A stretch of DNA of 64,000 bases from a bacterium (GCA_905221235.1 CAJNCJ010000002.1:177699-241698); one strand, 5' to 3'. Positions 28,194 through 39,517 are shown, counted from the stretch's first letter. The notes: generated by a model from the sequence alone, not told the origin. Program-made: numbers and translations.

Positions 28194-29093
28194 TTAGTAT
28201 TCTTTTTCATTATAGCCAAAGTCAGCCAAATCTAGCTTTTTATCACGCCAGTTTTTCTTAACCTTGACCCATGTTTCTAGGAAGACCTTGTCTCCTAGCA
28301 TGAGTTCAATATCACGACGGGCCATACTACCAATTTTCTTAAGCATAGCGCCACCTTTACCGATGATAATCCCTTTCTGACTATCGCGCTCGACCATGAT
28401 GGTTGCACGGATGTGAACCTTGTCTGTCTCTTCGTCTCGTTTCATAGAATCCACAACTACTGCTACCGAATGCGGAATCTCTTCACGCGTTAGGTGCAAG
28501 ACTTTCTCGCGAACCATTTCTGAAACCAAGAAACGCTCTGGATGGTCTGTAATTTGATCAGACGGGAAATACTGGAAACCTTCATCTAGATTTTCACTCA
28601 AAATATCCACTAGACGAGAGACGTTATTCCCTTGAAGTGCTGAGATTGGAACGATTTCCTTAAAGTCCATTTGATTACGGAAGTCATCAATCTGAGACAA
28701 AAGCTGGTCTGGATGAACCTTGTCAATCTTGTTCACCACCAAAATGACAGGGACCTTGGCAGCCTTGAGGCGCTCAATAATCATATCGTCCCCCTTACCA
28801 CGCGCTTCGTCCGCAGGCACCATGAAAAGAACGGTATCCACTTCACGAAGGGTACTATAGGCAGATTCGACCATGAAATCTCCTAGAGCCGTTTTAGGCT
28901 TGTGAATCCCTGGCGTGTCGATAAAGACAATTTGCTCCTTATCAGTCGTGTAAATTCCCATGATTTTGTTGCGCGTTGTCTGCGCCTTGTCACTCATGAT
29001 GGCAATCTTTTGCCCCATAACGTGATTTAAAAAAGTTGACTTCCCGACATTGGGACGTCCTAAAATGGCTACAAAGCCTGATTTAAAAGTCAT
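28194..29093 (-). CDS. era: GTPase Era
   Basis: A 299-aa ribosome-assembly GTPase that binds 16S rRNA. The P-loop is GRPNVGKST (about residues 11-19), with DTPG and NKID motifs. The C-terminal KH domain includes [20 protein letters not shown]. It lies in the ybeY-dgkA-era order characteristic of Gram-positive bacteria. Confidence 0.98.
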   Translation of the reverse strand: MTFKSGFVAILGRPNVGKSTFLNHVMGQKIAIMSDKAQTTRNKIMGIYTTDKEQIVFIDTPGIHKPKTALGDFMVESAYSTLREVDTVLFMVPADEARGKGDDMIIERLKAAKVPVILVVNKIDKVHPDQLLSQIDDFRNQMDFKEIVPISALQGNNVSRLVDILSENLDEGFQYFPSDQITDHPERFLVSEMVREKVLHLTREEIPHSVAVVVDSMKRDEETDKVHIRATIMVERDSQKGIIIGKGGAMLKKIGSMARRDIELMLGDKVFLETWVKVKKNWRDKKLDLADFGYNEKEY

Positions 29094-29109
29094 AATTTCC
29101 TCTTACTGT

Positions 29110-29505
29110 TTAAAATATTAAATCCCAGATTCGTGGGAGAAAAATCAATGCGCCTGTTAAGGCTGCGAAAAGAGAGACCACTAATACCGCGCCAGCCGCC
29201 ATATCCTTAGCATTTTTAGCCAGCATGGAAAAGTGATAGTGACTGGCCAAATCCACCACATTTTCAATAGCAGAATTGATAATTTCAAATGCTACTACCA
29301 AGAAAATGCTCAATAGGAGAAAGAGCCATTCGATTCGTGACACCTGAAAAACAAACCCTGCAAGGATGACCACGAGAGCCGTCACTGCATGCTTTCGCAT
29401 ATTGCGTTCTTCCTTGATAGCAGTAAAAATCCCTGTAATGGCAAATTCTAAACTGGATATCAGGTCACGATTTTTCCATTTTCGTTTATTGTCTTGTGAG
29501 TCCAT
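29110..29505 (-). CDS. dgkA: Diacylglycerol/undecaprenol kinase DgkA
   Basis: A 131-aa small integral-membrane kinase with three to four helices and the conserved [15 protein letters not shown] motif. Gram-positive members phosphorylate undecaprenol and so recycle the cell-wall lipid carrier. It overlaps ybeY by 20 bp. Confidence 0.94.
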   Translation of the reverse strand: MDSQDNKRKWKNRDLISSLEFAITGIFTAIKEERNMRKHAVTALVVILAGFVFQVSRIEWLFLLLSIFLVVAFEIINSAIENVVDLASHYHFSMLAKNAKDMAAGAVLVVSLFAALTGALIFLPRIWDLIF

Positions 29506-29983
29506 AGGCTGTCAAAATTTCTTCTTGTAAACCGAACATCTCCGCTTCTTCTTCTGGAGTGTAGTGATCATAGCCGTTGATATGTAAAAAGCCGTGTACT
29601 GCCAAGAAGCCCATCTCACGCTCAAAGCTGTGACCATATTCCTCAGCCTGCTCATGAGCCTTATCGATAGAGATGAACAGTTCCCCAATATAGGCATCAA
29701 ACTCAGACATCATCTCTGCCAATTCTGGATTTTCAAGCAAATCCTCTTCGTCAAAGGCAATTTCCAATTCTGGTTTATACTCAAGGCTGATGACATCTGT
29801 CGGACGGTCGGTGTCACGGTACTCCAGATTGAGTTCATGACTACGCTCATTGGTCACAAAGGTGACTGCCATTTCCTTGTCTTCTTTGCCTAATTTTTGT
29901 GCTGCAAACTCCAAAATTTCTTGGGTTTGTTGCAACATTTCTTTTGAAACTTGACCAGTTTCATCTACCATTTCAATATACAT
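29486..29983 (-). CDS. ybeY: Endoribonuclease YbeY (rRNA maturation)
   Basis: A 165-aa zinc protein with the H-x3-H-x5-H motif [11 protein letters not shown] near residue 131. It functions in 16S rRNA 3'-end maturation and ribosome quality control. It is the first gene of the long minus-strand run that reaches tehB. A TATAAT box lies about 30 bp upstream. Confidence 0.95.
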   Translation of the reverse strand: MYIEMVDETGQVSKEMLQQTQEILEFAAQKLGKEDKEMAVTFVTNERSHELNLEYRDTDRPTDVISLEYKPELEIAFDEEDLLENPELAEMMSEFDAYIGELFISIDKAHEQAEEYGHSFEREMGFLAVHGFLHINGYDHYTPEEEAEMFGLQEEILTAYGLTRQ

Positions 29984-30007
29984 GTGCTTCTCGTTTCTCT
30001 TTACTTG

Positions 30008-30020
30008 GCTTTATTATACC
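30008..30020 (-). promoter_or_regulatory. -10 box of the ybeY operon
   Basis: GTATAATA on the minus strand, divergent from the rqcH promoter about 40 bp away. The -35 is not clear. Confidence 0.5.
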
Positions 30021-30048
30021 ACATTTCCATGATTTTATTCTACCTTTT

Positions 30049-30057
30049 TGATATAAT
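30049..30057 (+). promoter_or_regulatory. Extended -10 promoter of rqcH
   Basis: TGATATAAT on the plus strand, 31 bp before the rqcH start, in the 104-bp divergent region with ybeY. Confidence 0.65.
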
Positions 30058-30087
30058 ACTATGGAATACAATCACAAGGAGAGAACG

Positions 30088-31743
30088 ATGTCATTTGACG
30101 GATTTTTTTTACACCACATGGTTGAGGAATTGCGAAGAGAGTTAGTGAATGGTCGCATCCAGAAAATCAATCAGCCTTTTGAACAAGAGTTGGTCTTGCA
30201 AATCCGCAGCAATCGCCAAAGCCATCGCCTGCTCCTTTCTGCCCATCCAGTTTTTGGACGCATTCAGCTGACCCAAACAACTTTTGAAAATCCAGCCCAA
30301 CCTTCCACCTTTATCATGGTTTTGAGAAAGTATTTGCAGGGTGCCCTAATTGAGTCGATTGAGCAGGTTGAGAATGACCGAATTGTGGAAATTACTGTTT
30401 CCAATAAAAACGAGATTGGAGACCATATTCAGGCTACCTTGATTATCGAAATCATGGGAAAACACAGTAATATTCTACTAGTTGATAAAAGTAGTCATAA
30501 AATCCTCGAAGTTATCAAACACGTCGGCTTTTCACAAAATAGCTACCGCACCTTGCTACCTGGATCTACCTATATCGCTCCACCAAGTACGGAATCTCTC
30601 AATCCTTTTACTGTCAAGGACGAGAAACTCTTTGAAATCCTGCAAACACAGGAAACGACAGCTAAAAATCTTCAAAACCTCTTTCAAGGTTTGGGTCGTG
30701 ATACGGCAAACGAACTGGAAAGTCTATTGGTTCATGATAAACTGTCCACTTTCCGTAACTTTTTCAGTCAAGAAACCAAGCCATGCTTAACTGAGAATTC
30801 CTTCAGCCCAGTTCCTTTTGCAAATCAGGTGGGAGACCCTTTTGCCAGCCTTTCTGATTTGCTGGACACCTACTATAAGGACAAGGCAGAACGCGACCGC
30901 GTCAAACAGCAAGCCAGTGAACTAATCCGTCGTGTTGAAAATGAACTTCAAAAAAATCGTCACAAGCTGAAAAAACAAGAAAAAGAGTTACTGGCGACTG
31001 ACAATGCTGAGGAATTTCGCCAAAAAGGGGAATTGCTGACAACCTTCCTCCACCAAGTGCCTAACGACCGAGACCAGGTTATCCTAGACAACTACTACAC
31101 CAACCAACCTATCACGATTGCGCTTGATAAGGCTCTGACTCCCAACCAGAATGCCCAACGCTATTTTAAACGGTATCAGAAACTCAAAGAAGCTGTCAAA
31201 TACTTGACTGATTTGATTGAAGAAACTAAGGCAACCATTCTCTATCTGGAAAGTGTGGAAACTGTTCTCAACCAAGCTGGGCTGGAAGAAATCGCTGAAA
31301 TCCGTGAAGAATTGATCCAAACCGGCTTTATCCGCAGAAGACAGCGAGAAAAAATCCAGAAACGTAAAAAACCAGAACAATATCTGGCCAGTGATGGCAA
31401 GACCATCATCTATGTCGGTCGCAACAATCTTCAAAACGAAGAATTGACCTTTAAAATGGCCCGCAAGGAGGAACTCTGGTTCCATGCCAAGGACATCCCT
31501 GGAAGCCATGTTGTCATCTCTGGCAATCTTGACCCATCTGATGAAGTCAAGACAGACGCAGCTGAGCTGGCCGCCTACTTCTCTCAAGGTCGCCTGTCAA
31601 ATCTGGTTCAGGTGGATATGATTGAAGTCAAGAAACTCAACAAACCGACTGGTGGAAAACCCGGCTTTGTAACTTACACAGGACAAAAGACTCTCCGTGT
31701 CACACCAGACCCTGAAAAAATTGTATCAATGAAAAAATCCTGA
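30088..31743 (+). CDS. rqcH: Ribosome quality-control protein RqcH (Rqc2/NFACT; fibronectin-binding PavA)
   Basis: A 551-aa NFACT protein. The N-terminal NFACT-N fold (MSFDGFFLHHMVEELRRELV) is followed by a central coiled coil (about 270-430, ENELQKNRHKLKKQEKELLA) and the NFACT-R domain with KEELWFHAKDIPGSHVVIS. RqcH adds alanine tails to stalled nascent chains; the pneumococcal protein was described as the adhesin PavA. AAGGAG lies six bases before the ATG at 30088, which is preferred over the one at 30061. Confidence 0.94.
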   Translation: MSFDGFFLHHMVEELRRELVNGRIQKINQPFEQELVLQIRSNRQSHRLLLSAHPVFGRIQLTQTTFENPAQPSTFIMVLRKYLQGALIESIEQVENDRIVEITVSNKNEIGDHIQATLIIEIMGKHSNILLVDKSSHKILEVIKHVGFSQNSYRTLLPGSTYIAPPSTESLNPFTVKDEKLFEILQTQETTAKNLQNLFQGLGRDTANELESLLVHDKLSTFRNFFSQETKPCLTENSFSPVPFANQVGDPFASLSDLLDTYYKDKAERDRVKQQASELIRRVENELQKNRHKLKKQEKELLATDNAEEFRQKGELLTTFLHQVPNDRDQVILDNYYTNQPITIALDKALTPNQNAQRYFKRYQKLKEAVKYLTDLIEETKATILYLESVETVLNQAGLEEIAEIREELIQTGFIRRRQREKIQKRKKPEQYLASDGKTIIYVGRNNLQNEELTFKMARKEELWFHAKDIPGSHVVISGNLDPSDEVKTDAAELAAYFSQGRLSNLVQVDMIEVKKLNKPTGGKPGFVTYTGQKTLRVTPDPEKIVSMKKS

Positions 31744-31766
31744 TTCGACTTGAAATCAGGATTTTT
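31732..31766. terminator. Bidirectional terminator between rqcH and lytB
   Basis: AAATCCTGATT (31735-31745) pairs with AATCAGGATTT (31754-31764), with an A run on one side and a T run on the other. It serves both convergent genes and overlaps the rqcH stop. Confidence 0.85.
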
Positions 31767-31803
31767 AACATACTATTCACTCAAATCATATCCAATTATA
31801 GGA

Positions 31804-33516
31804 CTAATCTTTGCCACCTAGTTTTTCATTGATTTTCATCATCACACTAGCAATTTTCTCGCCCCAATAAGGGTCTGAGGCATATTCCACATTCATACCA
31901 GACGCCTTGTTTCCAAGGAAAGTTCTGCCCCTATCGATATAATTTTCCTTAATCCACTTGGTTGCACCTAAAATTCCCTTATCCACATCATCAAATGTCT
32001 TGGCAGAAAGGTAAGGTGTCGTATCATAGGCTGTAATGCCAAAGAAATTATTCTTATCTTTGGCAATCTTACTTCGTCCCCAATCACTTTCTAAAGCACT
32101 ATGAGCAAGGAGATAGAGGGCATTGATATGGTAATGTTCCTCGGCTTCCTTAAAGGTAGCTCCCTTATTTTCCAAGAGACTATTGTCAATATTTAACAGA
32201 CTAAATACCTTATCCAAGTCTTCAGCACTGTAGTTTGTAGCCTCTGTTAAATCTTTGAAAAGGAAGGGATTTTCAAGCTTAAAACCATCAAAATGCAACC
32301 CATCTGCCGAATAATATTTCTTGCCCACTTCCATATCAGGAAGATGAGAAGCTACTGGGATACTAGCATTCTGAGCCACATAGTGATAAAAACGGTGACC
32401 ATCACTCTCATAATAAGGGATAAAATCCTTACTAGCATCTAGTGCTTGTAAATCTTCTGTTTTCATATAGCCTGACAAACCAGAAACAGTAATAGCCAGA
32501 CGCTTATCATCACTTTTTCTATCCTTGTCTAGCCAGACGACACTACCTTGCGATATATAGGACAGCTTTTCACCATCTGCATTATAAACATTTGCTGTGA
32601 CAGGTACTACTTGATAATAAGCAGCATTTTCATTTGTAGCTTTTTCTCCAAGCCATTTACCATCGTTTCCAAGCTGATAACCATCTACTGTCTCATTTTT
32701 CGCCATGTAGCCACCGGATTTGAAGTAGTACCAGGCTTGACTTTTAGAATCGTATAGCCATTCTTTATCAGCCATTTTACCATCAGACTTGAGGTAAAAC
32801 CATGACTCTTTATCCCAAATCCATTCATTTGCTGCCATATAGCCTCCGGATTTTAGATAATAATAGTGACCATTATCAAAAATCCATTCTTTATCAGAAT
32901 GATTTCCATTTTCTTTAATGTAAAACCAAGATTGGTATTGTTTGTCAAAAAGCCAACCTTGCTGTACTTTGGCACCACTAGCATTCACATAAGCCTGGTC
33001 AATCCACTGACTTGTCAGTAGATAACCACCGGATTTGAAATAATAGTCCTTACCTTTAATTTGGAGCCATTCTTTCTCTGCGTGTTGTCCATCTGCTTTT
33101 ATATAAAACCAAGCATCATATTGAGAATCATAGACCCAGTCTTCTATTACCTTGGCACCTGTAGCACCGACATAGGAAGATCCTAGCCAAGCATTTCTTT
33201 TCATCTTTCCATCTTGGTCAAGATAATAGAAGGTTCCCTTGTCTTCTATCCATTCTGACTTGGCCATATAGCCACCAGATTTGAGGTAAAAATAGTCGTC
33301 ACCTTGCTTCAACCATTCATTTTCAGCATAGTTAGCATCTGCTTTGATATAAAACCAAGATTGATAATGAGCATCAAAAACCCACTCATTAGCTGCTTGA
33401 CTGCCATCTGCTTTCAGATACTGTTTTCCTTGCCAAGTACCATCGCTAGCCATTGCACTCTCTGGTCTGACTAGGAAAAATAGCAGGGCTAAAAAAATAA
33501 ATTTCAATTTCTTCAT
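31804..33516 (-). CDS. lytB: Choline-binding endo-beta-N-acetylglucosaminidase LytB
   Basis: A 570-aa secreted cell-separation hydrolase. The signal peptide is KKLKFIFLALLFFLVRPESAMA. Next come about a dozen choline-binding repeats (units with G-x-W-F-Y and K-S-G-G-Y-M-A), then an SH3-like/linker part. The C-terminal GH73 catalytic region has HSALESDWGRSKIAKDKNNF with the catalytic Glu. It cleaves peptidoglycan to release daughter cells. Pneumococcal LytB is longer (about 650-700 aa as I recall), so this allele has fewer repeats. The start at 33516 has AGGAAG upstream. Confidence 0.93.
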   Translation of the reverse strand: MKKLKFIFLALLFFLVRPESAMASDGTWQGKQYLKADGSQAANEWVFDAHYQSWFYIKADANYAENEWLKQGDDYFYLKSGGYMAKSEWIEDKGTFYYLDQDGKMKRNAWLGSSYVGATGAKVIEDWVYDSQYDAWFYIKADGQHAEKEWLQIKGKDYYFKSGGYLLTSQWIDQAYVNASGAKVQQGWLFDKQYQSWFYIKENGNHSDKEWIFDNGHYYYLKSGGYMAANEWIWDKESWFYLKSDGKMADKEWLYDSKSQAWYYFKSGGYMAKNETVDGYQLGNDGKWLGEKATNENAAYYQVVPVTANVYNADGEKLSYISQGSVVWLDKDRKSDDKRLAITVSGLSGYMKTEDLQALDASKDFIPYYESDGHRFYHYVAQNASIPVASHLPDMEVGKKYYSADGLHFDGFKLENPFLFKDLTEATNYSAEDLDKVFSLLNIDNSLLENKGATFKEAEEHYHINALYLLAHSALESDWGRSKIAKDKNNFFGITAYDTTPYLSAKTFDDVDKGILGATKWIKENYIDRGRTFLGNKASGMNVEYASDPYWGEKIASVMMKINEKLGGKD

Positions 33517-33551
33517 TAATTTACTTCCTCTGTTCTTACTCATTTCATTAT

Positions 33552-33560
33552 ATCAAAATT
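33552..33560 (-). promoter_or_regulatory. Extended -10 promoter of lytB
   Basis: TGATATAAT on the minus strand about 35 bp upstream of the lytB start, downstream of the pyrDb stop. Position good to a few bases. Confidence 0.5.
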
Positions 33561-33613
33561 CTCTATAATCAACATTACAAACTAATAAAAATCAAGAACA
33601 GATTGATTGCAGT

Positions 33614-35363
<1,750 letters not shown>

Positions 35364-35394
35364 GACTTTTCCTCCTTAAATTTTAAGGGGACCA

Positions 35395-35577
35395 GATAAA
35401 GAAAAGACCTTGCGATTGCAAGGTCTCAGTTAAAATCATACAAAACAATAGAGCACACTCAAACAGTCTCCTCTAGAAAATTGTACTATTCTTTTATCTG
35501 ACACCTTGTGAGTCTCTCTGGACTCCCCTTAAAGGTTAAATTTTTATTAGTATACTCTTTCAGCTAAAAAAAGTCAA
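35395..35577 (-). promoter_or_regulatory. PyrR attenuation leader and promoter of pyrK-pyrDb
   Basis: TTGACT (35577-35572) and TATACT (35554-35549) lie 17 bp apart. The leader contains the PyrR-binding loop AGTCCAGAGAGACT (35524-35511), close to the consensus UCCAGAGAGGCU. It ends in an AGACCTTGC/GCAAGGTCT terminator (35426-35405) with a T-rich tail. PyrR bound to UMP would promote termination. pyrR itself is not in the window. Confidence 0.85.
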
Positions 35578-35611
35578 GTAGAAAACGAACATTCTACTTG
35601 ACTTCACGAGA

Positions 35612-35992
35612 TTATTTTTCACGAATGACTTCGACCTTGTAGCCATCAGGGTCTTTGACAAAGTAATAGTTAGGTGCAGTTCCTGGTAAGCCATTTGGCT
35701 CAGTCACTTCATAGCCTTTGGCACTGTGCTCTTGATGAAGAGCTTCAAGGTCAGGTGTACTGAGGGCGATATGAGCAAACCCATCTCCTACCACATAAGG
35801 GCCATGATCGTAGTTATAAGTCAACTCCAACTCATAGTCGTCACCTTCAAGTCCTAGATAGACAATCGTGAAGGCATGATCTGGAAAATCCCTGCGACGC
35901 AATTCTTTAAAACCAAAAGCATCTTGATAAAATGCGATTGATTTTTCAAGATTTTCTACTCGCAAGCAAGTGTGTAGCATTTTTGAAGCCAT
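35612..35992 (-). CDS. gloA: Glyoxalase I family protein (lactoylglutathione lyase-like)
   Basis: A 126-aa vicinal-oxygen-chelate protein. The metal-ligand His is in MLHTCLRVENLEKS, and the Glu ligand is in DDYELELTYNYD. FAHIALSTPDLEAL and VEVIREK complete the GloA pattern. It probably detoxifies methylglyoxal. AAGGAG lies five bases before the ATG at 35992. It follows the rplT terminator and is monocistronic. Confidence 0.9.
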   Translation of the reverse strand: MASKMLHTCLRVENLEKSIAFYQDAFGFKELRRRDFPDHAFTIVYLGLEGDDYELELTYNYDHGPYVVGDGFAHIALSTPDLEALHQEHSAKGYEVTEPNGLPGTAPNYYFVKDPDGYKVEVIREK

Positions 35993-36011
35993 ATTTTTCT
36001 CCTTTATTTTC

Positions 36012-36042
36012 AAAAAGACTGGGACAATCCTGTTCCAGTCTT
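36012..36042 (-). terminator. Terminator of infC-rpmI-rplT
   Basis: AAGACTGGAACA/TGTCCCAGTCTT stem on the minus strand (36042-36015) followed by TTTTG, 9 bp after the rplT stop. Confidence 0.85.
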
Positions 36043-36050
36043 ATCAGTTA

Positions 36051-36410
36051 TTATTTACCAAGTTTTGCTTTCGCTGCATCTGCAAGAGCTGTGAAAGCTG
36101 CTGCATCGTTAACAGCCAAGTCAGCAAGCATTTTACGGTTAACTTCGATCTCAGCCAATTTCAATCCATGCATCAATTGTGAGTATGAAAGTCCGTTCAT
36201 ACGAGCTGCCGCGTTGATACGAGTGATCCACAATTTGCGGAAGTCACGTTTTTTCTGACGACGGTCACGGTATGCATAGTAGTAAGAGTTCATTACTTGT
36301 TCTTTTGCAGTACGGAACAAGATGTGTTTAGCTCCATAGTAACCTTTTGCTAATTTAAGAATACGTTTACGACGTTTGCGTGATACAACGCCACCTTTAA
36401 CACGTGCCAT
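36051..36410 (-). CDS. rplT: Ribosomal protein L20
   Basis: A 119-aa protein starting [20 protein letters not shown] with the L20 signature [15 protein letters not shown]. It is a 50S assembly protein and, in many bacteria, a repressor that binds the infC leader or rpmI region. It is the last gene of infC-rpmI-rplT. Confidence 0.98.
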   Translation of the reverse strand: MARVKGGVVSRKRRKRILKLAKGYYGAKHILFRTAKEQVMNSYYYAYRDRRQKKRDFRKLWITRINAAARMNGLSYSQLMHGLKLAEIEVNRKMLADLAVNDAAAFTALADAAKAKLGK

Positions 36411-36461
36411 GTTTTATTTCCTCCAAATATTTCCTAGAATTGTTTACTTACAGTCAAGCTA

Positions 36462-36662
36462 TTATTTCAAGCGAGTAAGCATTGCTTTGATACGTTTGTA
36501 ATCTCCTGAATGCACCATAGATGCTTTACGAAGATGACGACGTTGTTTCTTAGTTTTTCCGTGGAAACGGTGAGAAGTGTAAGCACGGAAACGTTTAAGT
36601 CCACCAGAACCTGTACGTTTGAAACGTTTAGCTGATGCGCGGTGTGTTTTTTGTTTTGGCAT
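36462..36662 (-). CDS. rpmI: Ribosomal protein L35
   Basis: A 66-aa, very basic protein ([20 protein letters not shown]) with the L35 signature. It lies between infC and rplT in the conserved order. Confidence 0.98.
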   Translation of the reverse strand: MPKQKTHRASAKRFKRTGSGGLKRFRAYTSHRFHGKTKKQRRHLRKASMVHSGDYKRIKAMLTRLK

Positions 36663-36694
36663 GATTTTTTCTCCTTTATTTAACTTTCTGACAA

Positions 36695-37216
36695 TTATTT
36701 TTTGTCAGTCGCTGGCGCCAATTGCATGAACATTTGACGTCCATCCATTTTAGCACGCTGTTCGATGATGGCAATATCTTGAGTTGCTTCAGCAAACTCG
36801 GCTAAAACTTTTGCACCAATCTCTTTATGGGTAATCATACGACCCTTAAAGCGAATAGATACCTTAACTTTATTTCCTTTTTCAAGGAATTTGCGTGCAT
36901 TGCGAAGTTTTGTATCAAAGTCACCCTTGTCAATAGTTGGACTTAGACGAACTTCTTTCACAGTAACAACACTTTGTTTTTTACGTTGTTCTTTTTGCTT
37001 CTTCTGGTACTCAAATTTGAACTTACCGTAGTCCATAATTTTTGCAACAGGCGGTTTGGCTTGGGGTTGAATCAATACTAGGTCAACATTAGCGTTATCA
37101 GCCAAAGCTTGCGCTTCACTGAGTGGCTTGATGCCTAGCTGTTCTCCTTCAAGACCAATCAAGCGAACTTCACGTACACGAATCTCATCATTGATGAATA
37201 AGTCTTGCTTTGCTAT
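36695..37216 (-). CDS. infC: Translation initiation factor IF-3 (AUA start)
   Basis: A 173-aa factor that monitors start-codon selection on the 30S subunit. IF3-N starts at [16 protein letters not shown] and IF3-C covers [20 protein letters not shown]. The most likely start is ATA at 37216, six bases after AGAGGTG. Upstream in-frame ATG codons are absent, and the longer frame to 37282 runs through the leader terminator. A rare AUA/AUU start is typical of infC and allows self-regulation. Confidence 0.9.
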
Positions 37217-37409
37217 GGTTTTCACCTCTTTTGTTTTATTAGAGAAAAACAATAGCGGACTCGTAAATATACAAGCCCGCACGTTATGATAGCGTTTCTT
37301 AGAAACTTTTCATCCGTAGGGCCAGGCAACTTAATGTCACAAGGCGAGAAGCTCTCACTTCTGCTTTTCTCAACTTTTATATGATACCAAGTTTTCTATC
37401 CCTTGTCAA
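37217..37409 (-). promoter_or_regulatory. infC leader (L20-leader type) with promoter and attenuator
   Basis: TTGACA (37409-37404) and TATCAT (37386-37381) lie 17 bp apart. The roughly 160-nt leader ends in a GCGGGCTTG...CGAGTCCGC hairpin (about 37281-37256) followed by TATTGTTTTTC, a terminator just before the infC ribosome site. This fits an L20-responsive attenuator. The upstream part is structured but was not folded completely. Confidence 0.75.
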
Positions 37410-37467
37410 GATAAAAAGTTATTTTTTTGAAAAGTTTGTATTTGTATTTTGGCTTGATTTCCTAATC

Positions 37468-37498
37468 AAAAAGAGAGAATCAAGTTGATTCCCTCTCT
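37468..37498 (-). terminator. Terminator of the ABC exporter genes
   Basis: AGAGAGGGAATCAA/TTGATTCTCTCT stem on the minus strand followed by TTTTTG, about 35 bp after the permease stop. Confidence 0.8.
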
Positions 37499-37532
37499 AT
37501 GTTAGTTTTTACTTATTTTCCCTATAGAAAAG

Positions 37533-38717
37533 CTAGGATCTATTAAAAAATTCTTTTTTACGTGAACTTCCCCAGCTTTCGATAAATAGAATTCCCAATA
37601 GCAAAAAGATAATCAGGCAAGGAAGTAAAACTAGCCCCATGTCCCAATTTAGATTGACGTTATCAATTTGCTTAGGTAATCTTCCAGACAAAATCTCCAC
37701 TGAACGCAAGTAAGTAAAGGGAATCAGATGTGCAATCTTTTGAAGAGGCTGAATTGTTTGAATACCAAACAATAAGCCAACAATCCCAATAAGTGAAAGA
37801 AAGAGGACAGGCATTTTTTGCTTGAAAAAGTAAGCAATCAAGTACACTACTTCCACAATGATGATAAAAGCTAAGAAAGCTAGTAACAAGCTAGGAAATA
37901 ACACATCTTGTATTTTTCCAATAGTTACCTCTTGATTCACTAAGCTATAAATCGGGTAGGGATAATCTAACTGTCCAAAACCACTTGTCAGACTTCCCAC
38001 TAGAAAAGAAAATCCGCTGATTCCGATAAACAGCACAGTTACATAACCCACTCCAACTCCAAGAGAGGATATTGCAAATTTCACTTTTGAAAAAGGATAT
38101 AAGTGAGCTGTATCCAGATGATTTTGATATCTTTCTGCAAATAGTTGCGTTAGCATAAAAATAATAGCAACCACAAACAAGCTTGGGATGATAAGCTCTA
38201 AAATCCAGACAATCTGATCAATCCCGTGGGTCGGATAAACTAAATTGTGGGCTTTTATGTTCAAGGGATATAGGGCTTGGTAAGTCTTTCGTTCGCGGTC
38301 AACCGCCATTTTTAAGTCAGAACTAGAAGTCGGTTGCTTCGATACAATTTCATAACTCTTTTCCTCATCTTGCCACTGCAAATAGTAGGCTTCTTTCCAG
38401 CGTCCTTCTCTTAACAAAGCCAGAATTTCTTTCTTTTGAGTCAAAAGATTTTTTTCCGATTCTAAATTAATTTTAGCAATCTGGTATTCCTCCGAGTTGG
38501 TATCAGATATTTGGGAGAGTTTCTCTTCATATTCATTGATGACTCTCTCATCTTTTACAAGACGGGTTTCCAACTCGCTCTCCAAGCTGACGGAGTTTGC
38601 AGTCTGACTATTAAAATAAAAGGTAACACCGAGTCCAGATACAAATAAAGCTAAGATAATCCAGTTTAAGCGACTTTTGAAAACTTTTTTTAATAAAAAT
38701 AGACTAATATCTTTCAT
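37533..38717 (-). CDS. ABC-2-type exporter permease
   Basis: A 394-aa membrane protein. One N-terminal helix (about residues 18-34) is followed by a 120-residue extracytoplasmic, charged coiled-coil-like segment. Five or six further helices start near residue 170. The layout is that of ABC-2 permeases used for peptide export, immunity or envelope stress. It is coupled 3 bp behind the ATPase. The substrate is not known; the Tyr-rich ORF upstream is a candidate partner. Confidence 0.8.
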   Translation of the reverse strand: MKDISLFLLKKVFKSRLNWIILALFVSGLGVTFYFNSQTANSVSLESELETRLVKDERVINEYEEKLSQISDTNSEEYQIAKINLESEKNLLTQKKEILALLREGRWKEAYYLQWQDEEKSYEIVSKQPTSSSDLKMAVDRERKTYQALYPLNIKAHNLVYPTHGIDQIVWILELIIPSLFVVAIIFMLTQLFAERYQNHLDTAHLYPFSKVKFAISSLGVGVGYVTVLFIGISGFSFLVGSLTSGFGQLDYPYPIYSLVNQEVTIGKIQDVLFPSLLLAFLAFIIIVEVVYLIAYFFKQKMPVLFLSLIGIVGLLFGIQTIQPLQKIAHLIPFTYLRSVEILSGRLPKQIDNVNLNWDMGLVLLPCLIIFLLLGILFIESWGSSRKKEFFNRS

Positions 38718-38720
38718 AAA

Positions 38721-39308
38721 CTAAACCTCTTCTATCTGCCCCTGATGAATGGTTACTACTCTATCGCAGACATCAAGCAACTCTTCCTTATAGTGGGAAC
38801 TTAAAAGAACCAGCTGTTCTTGTCTATCGATTTTTGCTAGCCTATCAAAAAACTTCTGTCGATAATACTCATCTAAGCCATTTGTAATCTCATCCATGAG
38901 CCAGCATTTCGCCTGACTGAGGAAATACATGGCAATCACCAAGCGTTGCTTCATGCCTAAGGAATACTTGCGAATGGGAAGTCTGACATAGTCCGACATT
39001 TCCCAGTAATCAATTTCATCCCCCAAGTTCAGCCCTGACTTCCAGATGTTTTTGATAAGACGAAGGTAGTCCATCCCACTTAAGTTTCCATCCAGCCATT
39101 CAATACTCTCATAATAAAATAAAGAAGGAGGGGCTGCAATATTTCCACTACTTATAGGAATTAAATTGCTAATAGCGCGGAAAAGTGTCGTCTTTCCAGA
39201 GCCATTTATAGCAAGAATACCATAAATCCTACCCTTTTCAAATGTAAAATCAACATCTTGTAAGATGACTTGTCGCGTTTTTAAGGTCACATGAGTAAGT
39301 TGCAACAT
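38721..39308 (-). CDS. ABC exporter ATP-binding protein
   Basis: A compact 195-aa ATPase. Walker A is INGSGKTT (about residues 35-42), the signature is degenerate (YSLGMKQR) and Walker B is CWLMDEIT. AAGGAGG lies seven bases before the ATG, directly after the Tyr-rich ORF. It is shorter than usual (220+ aa), but all nucleotide motifs are present. Confidence 0.88.
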   Translation of the reverse strand: MLQLTHVTLKTRQVILQDVDFTFEKGRIYGILAINGSGKTTLFRAISNLIPISSGNIAAPPSLFYYESIEWLDGNLSGMDYLRLIKNIWKSGLNLGDEIDYWEMSDYVRLPIRKYSLGMKQRLVIAMYFLSQAKCWLMDEITNGLDEYYRQKFFDRLAKIDRQEQLVLLSSHYKEELLDVCDRVVTIHQGQIEEV

Positions 39309-39328
39309 ATCTAGCCCTCCTTTTTGGA

Positions 39329-39517
39329 TTAATAGCTTCCGCTGTAGTAGTTTAGTACCTCATAACGATTGTAATTCAAACCAGAACCAACTTTATACTC
39401 TGAATAGCTGTCATAACGATACCATAACAGGGAATTAATATAGTTATATCTCTGGCAATTCATACTAGACTTATAGTAGGTATTCCAATCATACCTATAA
39501 CTTTTAGTCACTATCAC
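39329..39517 (-). CDS. Tyr-rich small ORF upstream of the ABC exporter
   Basis: A 62-codon frame opening with GTG. Seventeen of 62 residues are Tyr, and the end is NRYEVLNYYSGSY. It stops 20 bp before the ATPase ATG. No ribosome site precedes the GTG. The frame continues upstream without ATG as IGLFQSSVSAVIVTKS, which resembles the end of a signal peptide, before a TGA. It may be a secreted peptide gene that has lost its 5' end, or one with a non-standard start. I do not recognise the family. Confidence 0.45.
   Translation of the reverse strand: MIVTKSYRYDWNTYYKSSMNCQRYNYINSLLWYRYDSYSEYKVGSGLNYNRYEVLNYYSGSY

Noticed and set aside
31084..31587. 167-codon minus-strand frame opposite rqcH
   Set aside because: It is antisense to the NFACT-R coding region and lacks a ribosome site; there is no independent support.
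39329..39517. Assignment of the Tyr-rich ORF to the lactococcin 972 bacteriocin family
   Set aside because: The Tyr-rich end and adjacent ABC genes are suggestive, but the conserved Trp/Gly/His pattern of that family is not visible and the permease is much smaller than the usual immunity protein.
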